Below the pieces are notes generated by a model. The model was not told the origin of the DNA, did no database searches, and worked only from the letters and a program-made list of their open reading frames with translations. From contig JACRQB010000070.1 of assembly GCA_016222925.1 (NCBI GenBank), forward strand, positions 1-6,704: 6,704 bases of DNA, given 5' to 3'. Each line of letters starts with the position of its first letter. Position 1 is the first letter of the stretch. The position numbers and the translations under genes are program-made. This document shows, in pieces, positions 6,031 to 6,704 of the stretch. This stretch comes from Nitrospirota bacterium (GTDB taxonomy: Bacteria; Nitrospirota; Nitrospiria; Nitrospirales; Nitrospiraceae).

Positions 6031-6694
6031 CCGAACGACTCCGCTGCGGGTGGCAGTATTGGCATCCGGTCGAGGCTCAAATCTACAGTCCATCATCGAG
6101 GCGGTCGAAGCCGGGCAGGTGCAAGCTCAGATTGTTGCTGTCATCAGCAACAAGAAGGACGCGGTTGCATTGGAGCGGGCGAGAAAGCACGGGCTCAAAG
6201 ATCTGTTCGTCGATCCGAAGCCATTTGCCGGTCGGCCTGACAGTCGTGATGCCTACGACCGATCATTATTAGAAGTACTTCAGCAACATAATGTCGAACT
6301 CGTCTTGCTTGCGGGTTACATGAAAATTGTCACGGCAGTGATGGTGAATGCCTATGCCAATAGGATGATGAACATCCACCCCTCACTGCTGCCCTCATTT
6401 CCTGGATTGGATGTCCAAAAGAAGGCAATCGACTGGGGCTGCAAGTTAGCTGGATGTACGGTTCATTTTGTTACGGAAGGGGTGGATGAAGGGCCGATCA
6501 TCATCCAAGCAGCCGTGCCGATCTTCGACAACGATACACCTGAAACTCTCGCCGCCAGAATCCTCGTGCAGGAACACAAGATCTATCCACGGGCCTTGCA
6601 GCTCTTCGCCGAAGGCCGATTGCGGGTCGACGGGCGGCGTGTATTCATCGAAGACGCGAAGCCGGACGGAGAGGCGATCATCAGTCCCACATAA
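6020..6694 (+). CDS. purN: Phosphoribosylglycinamide formyltransferase (GAR transformylase, folate-dependent)
   Basis: Transfers the formyl group of 10-formyltetrahydrofolate to glycinamide ribonucleotide, two steps before PurM in purine synthesis. The protein has 224 residues, slightly longer than E. coli PurN (about 212), with the extra length at the two ends. Visible motifs are the substrate phosphate loop Ser-Gly-Arg-Gly-Ser-Asn-Leu (16-22), Leu-Ala-Gly-Tyr-Met-Lys-Ile (97-103), and the catalytic segment Asn118-Ile-His120-Pro-Ser-Leu-Leu-Pro. Asp156 lies in Val-Asp-Glu-Gly-Pro after His-Phe-Val-Thr. Asn118, His120 and Asp156 correspond to the catalytic Asn106, His108 and Asp144 of the E. 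coli enzyme. It starts within purM, is probably co-transcribed from the promoter near 4905, and ends ten bases before the window edge, so any terminator or further operon gene lies outside. Confidence 0.96.
   Translation: MSISRTTPLRVAVLASGRGSNLQSIIEAVEAGQVQAQIVAVISNKKDAVALERARKHGLKDLFVDPKPFAGRPDSRDAYDRSLLEVLQQHNVELVLLAGYMKIVTAVMVNAYANRMMNIHPSLLPSFPGLDVQKKAIDWGCKLAGCTVHFVTEGVDEGPIIIQAAVPIFDNDTPETLAARILVQEHKIYPRALQLFAEGRLRVDGRRVFIEDAKPDGEAIISPT
6132..6153 (+). repeat. Nine-base perfect inverted repeat inside purN
   Basis: TTGTTGCTG (6132-6140) and CAGCAACAA (6145-6153) flank a TCAT loop. The bases encode the conserved Val-Ile-Ser-Asn-Lys stretch of PurN (residues about 38-45), so coding constraint may explain much of it. 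There is no T-run. Confidence 0.4.
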
Positions 6695-6704
6695 CGGGCC
6701 TCAC

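Overview
The window is about 6.7 kb of moderately GC-rich, densely coding bacterial chromosome. It looks like housekeeping plus regulatory DNA rather than a mobile or defence region. The mix of genes (a DUF1844 protein, an NtrY/NtrX-type two-component pair, a stand-alone response regulator and purM-purN) and the protein style best suit a Nitrospira-like member of Nitrospirota. This is an inference from gene content. Another deep-branching Gram-negative lineage (NC10 or a former deltaproteobacterium) is not excluded.

Layout on the + strand: a small DUF1844 protein (2-391); a 141-bp gap with a good sigma70-type promoter; an NtrY-type membrane histidine kinase (533-2830); an NtrX-type sigma54-activator response regulator (2758-4128). 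Seventeen bases further on, and convergent, is a stand-alone CheY-like response regulator with a C-terminal cysteine module (4146-4763, - strand). A 238-bp divergent intergenic region carries one promoter candidate for each direction. It is followed by purM (5002-6030) and purN (6020-6694), which overlap by 11 bp.

The main anomaly is the kinase/regulator boundary near 2756-2760. The kinase runs normally up to the start of its G2 box (Gly-Thr-Gly) and then switches abruptly, out of frame, into the receiver domain of the regulator, starting at the acidic Asp-Asp pair. The end of the kinase ATP-binding domain, its stop codon, any spacer, and the start codon plus first beta strand of the regulator are all absent. 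This is either a real deletion of very roughly 150-200 bp that damages both partners, or an assembly or sequencing collapse. The sequence alone cannot decide.

In an intact version, NtrY would sense an envelope or redox/nitrogen signal through a periplasmic domain and phosphorylate NtrX, which would activate sigma54-dependent promoters. PurM and PurN make two steps of de novo purine synthesis and are probably co-transcribed and translationally coupled. The response regulator divergent from purM has no partner kinase in the window. I found no tRNA, rRNA, CRISPR array, insertion sequence or convincing intrinsic terminator. Apart from the damaged boundary, nothing here looks like a new system.
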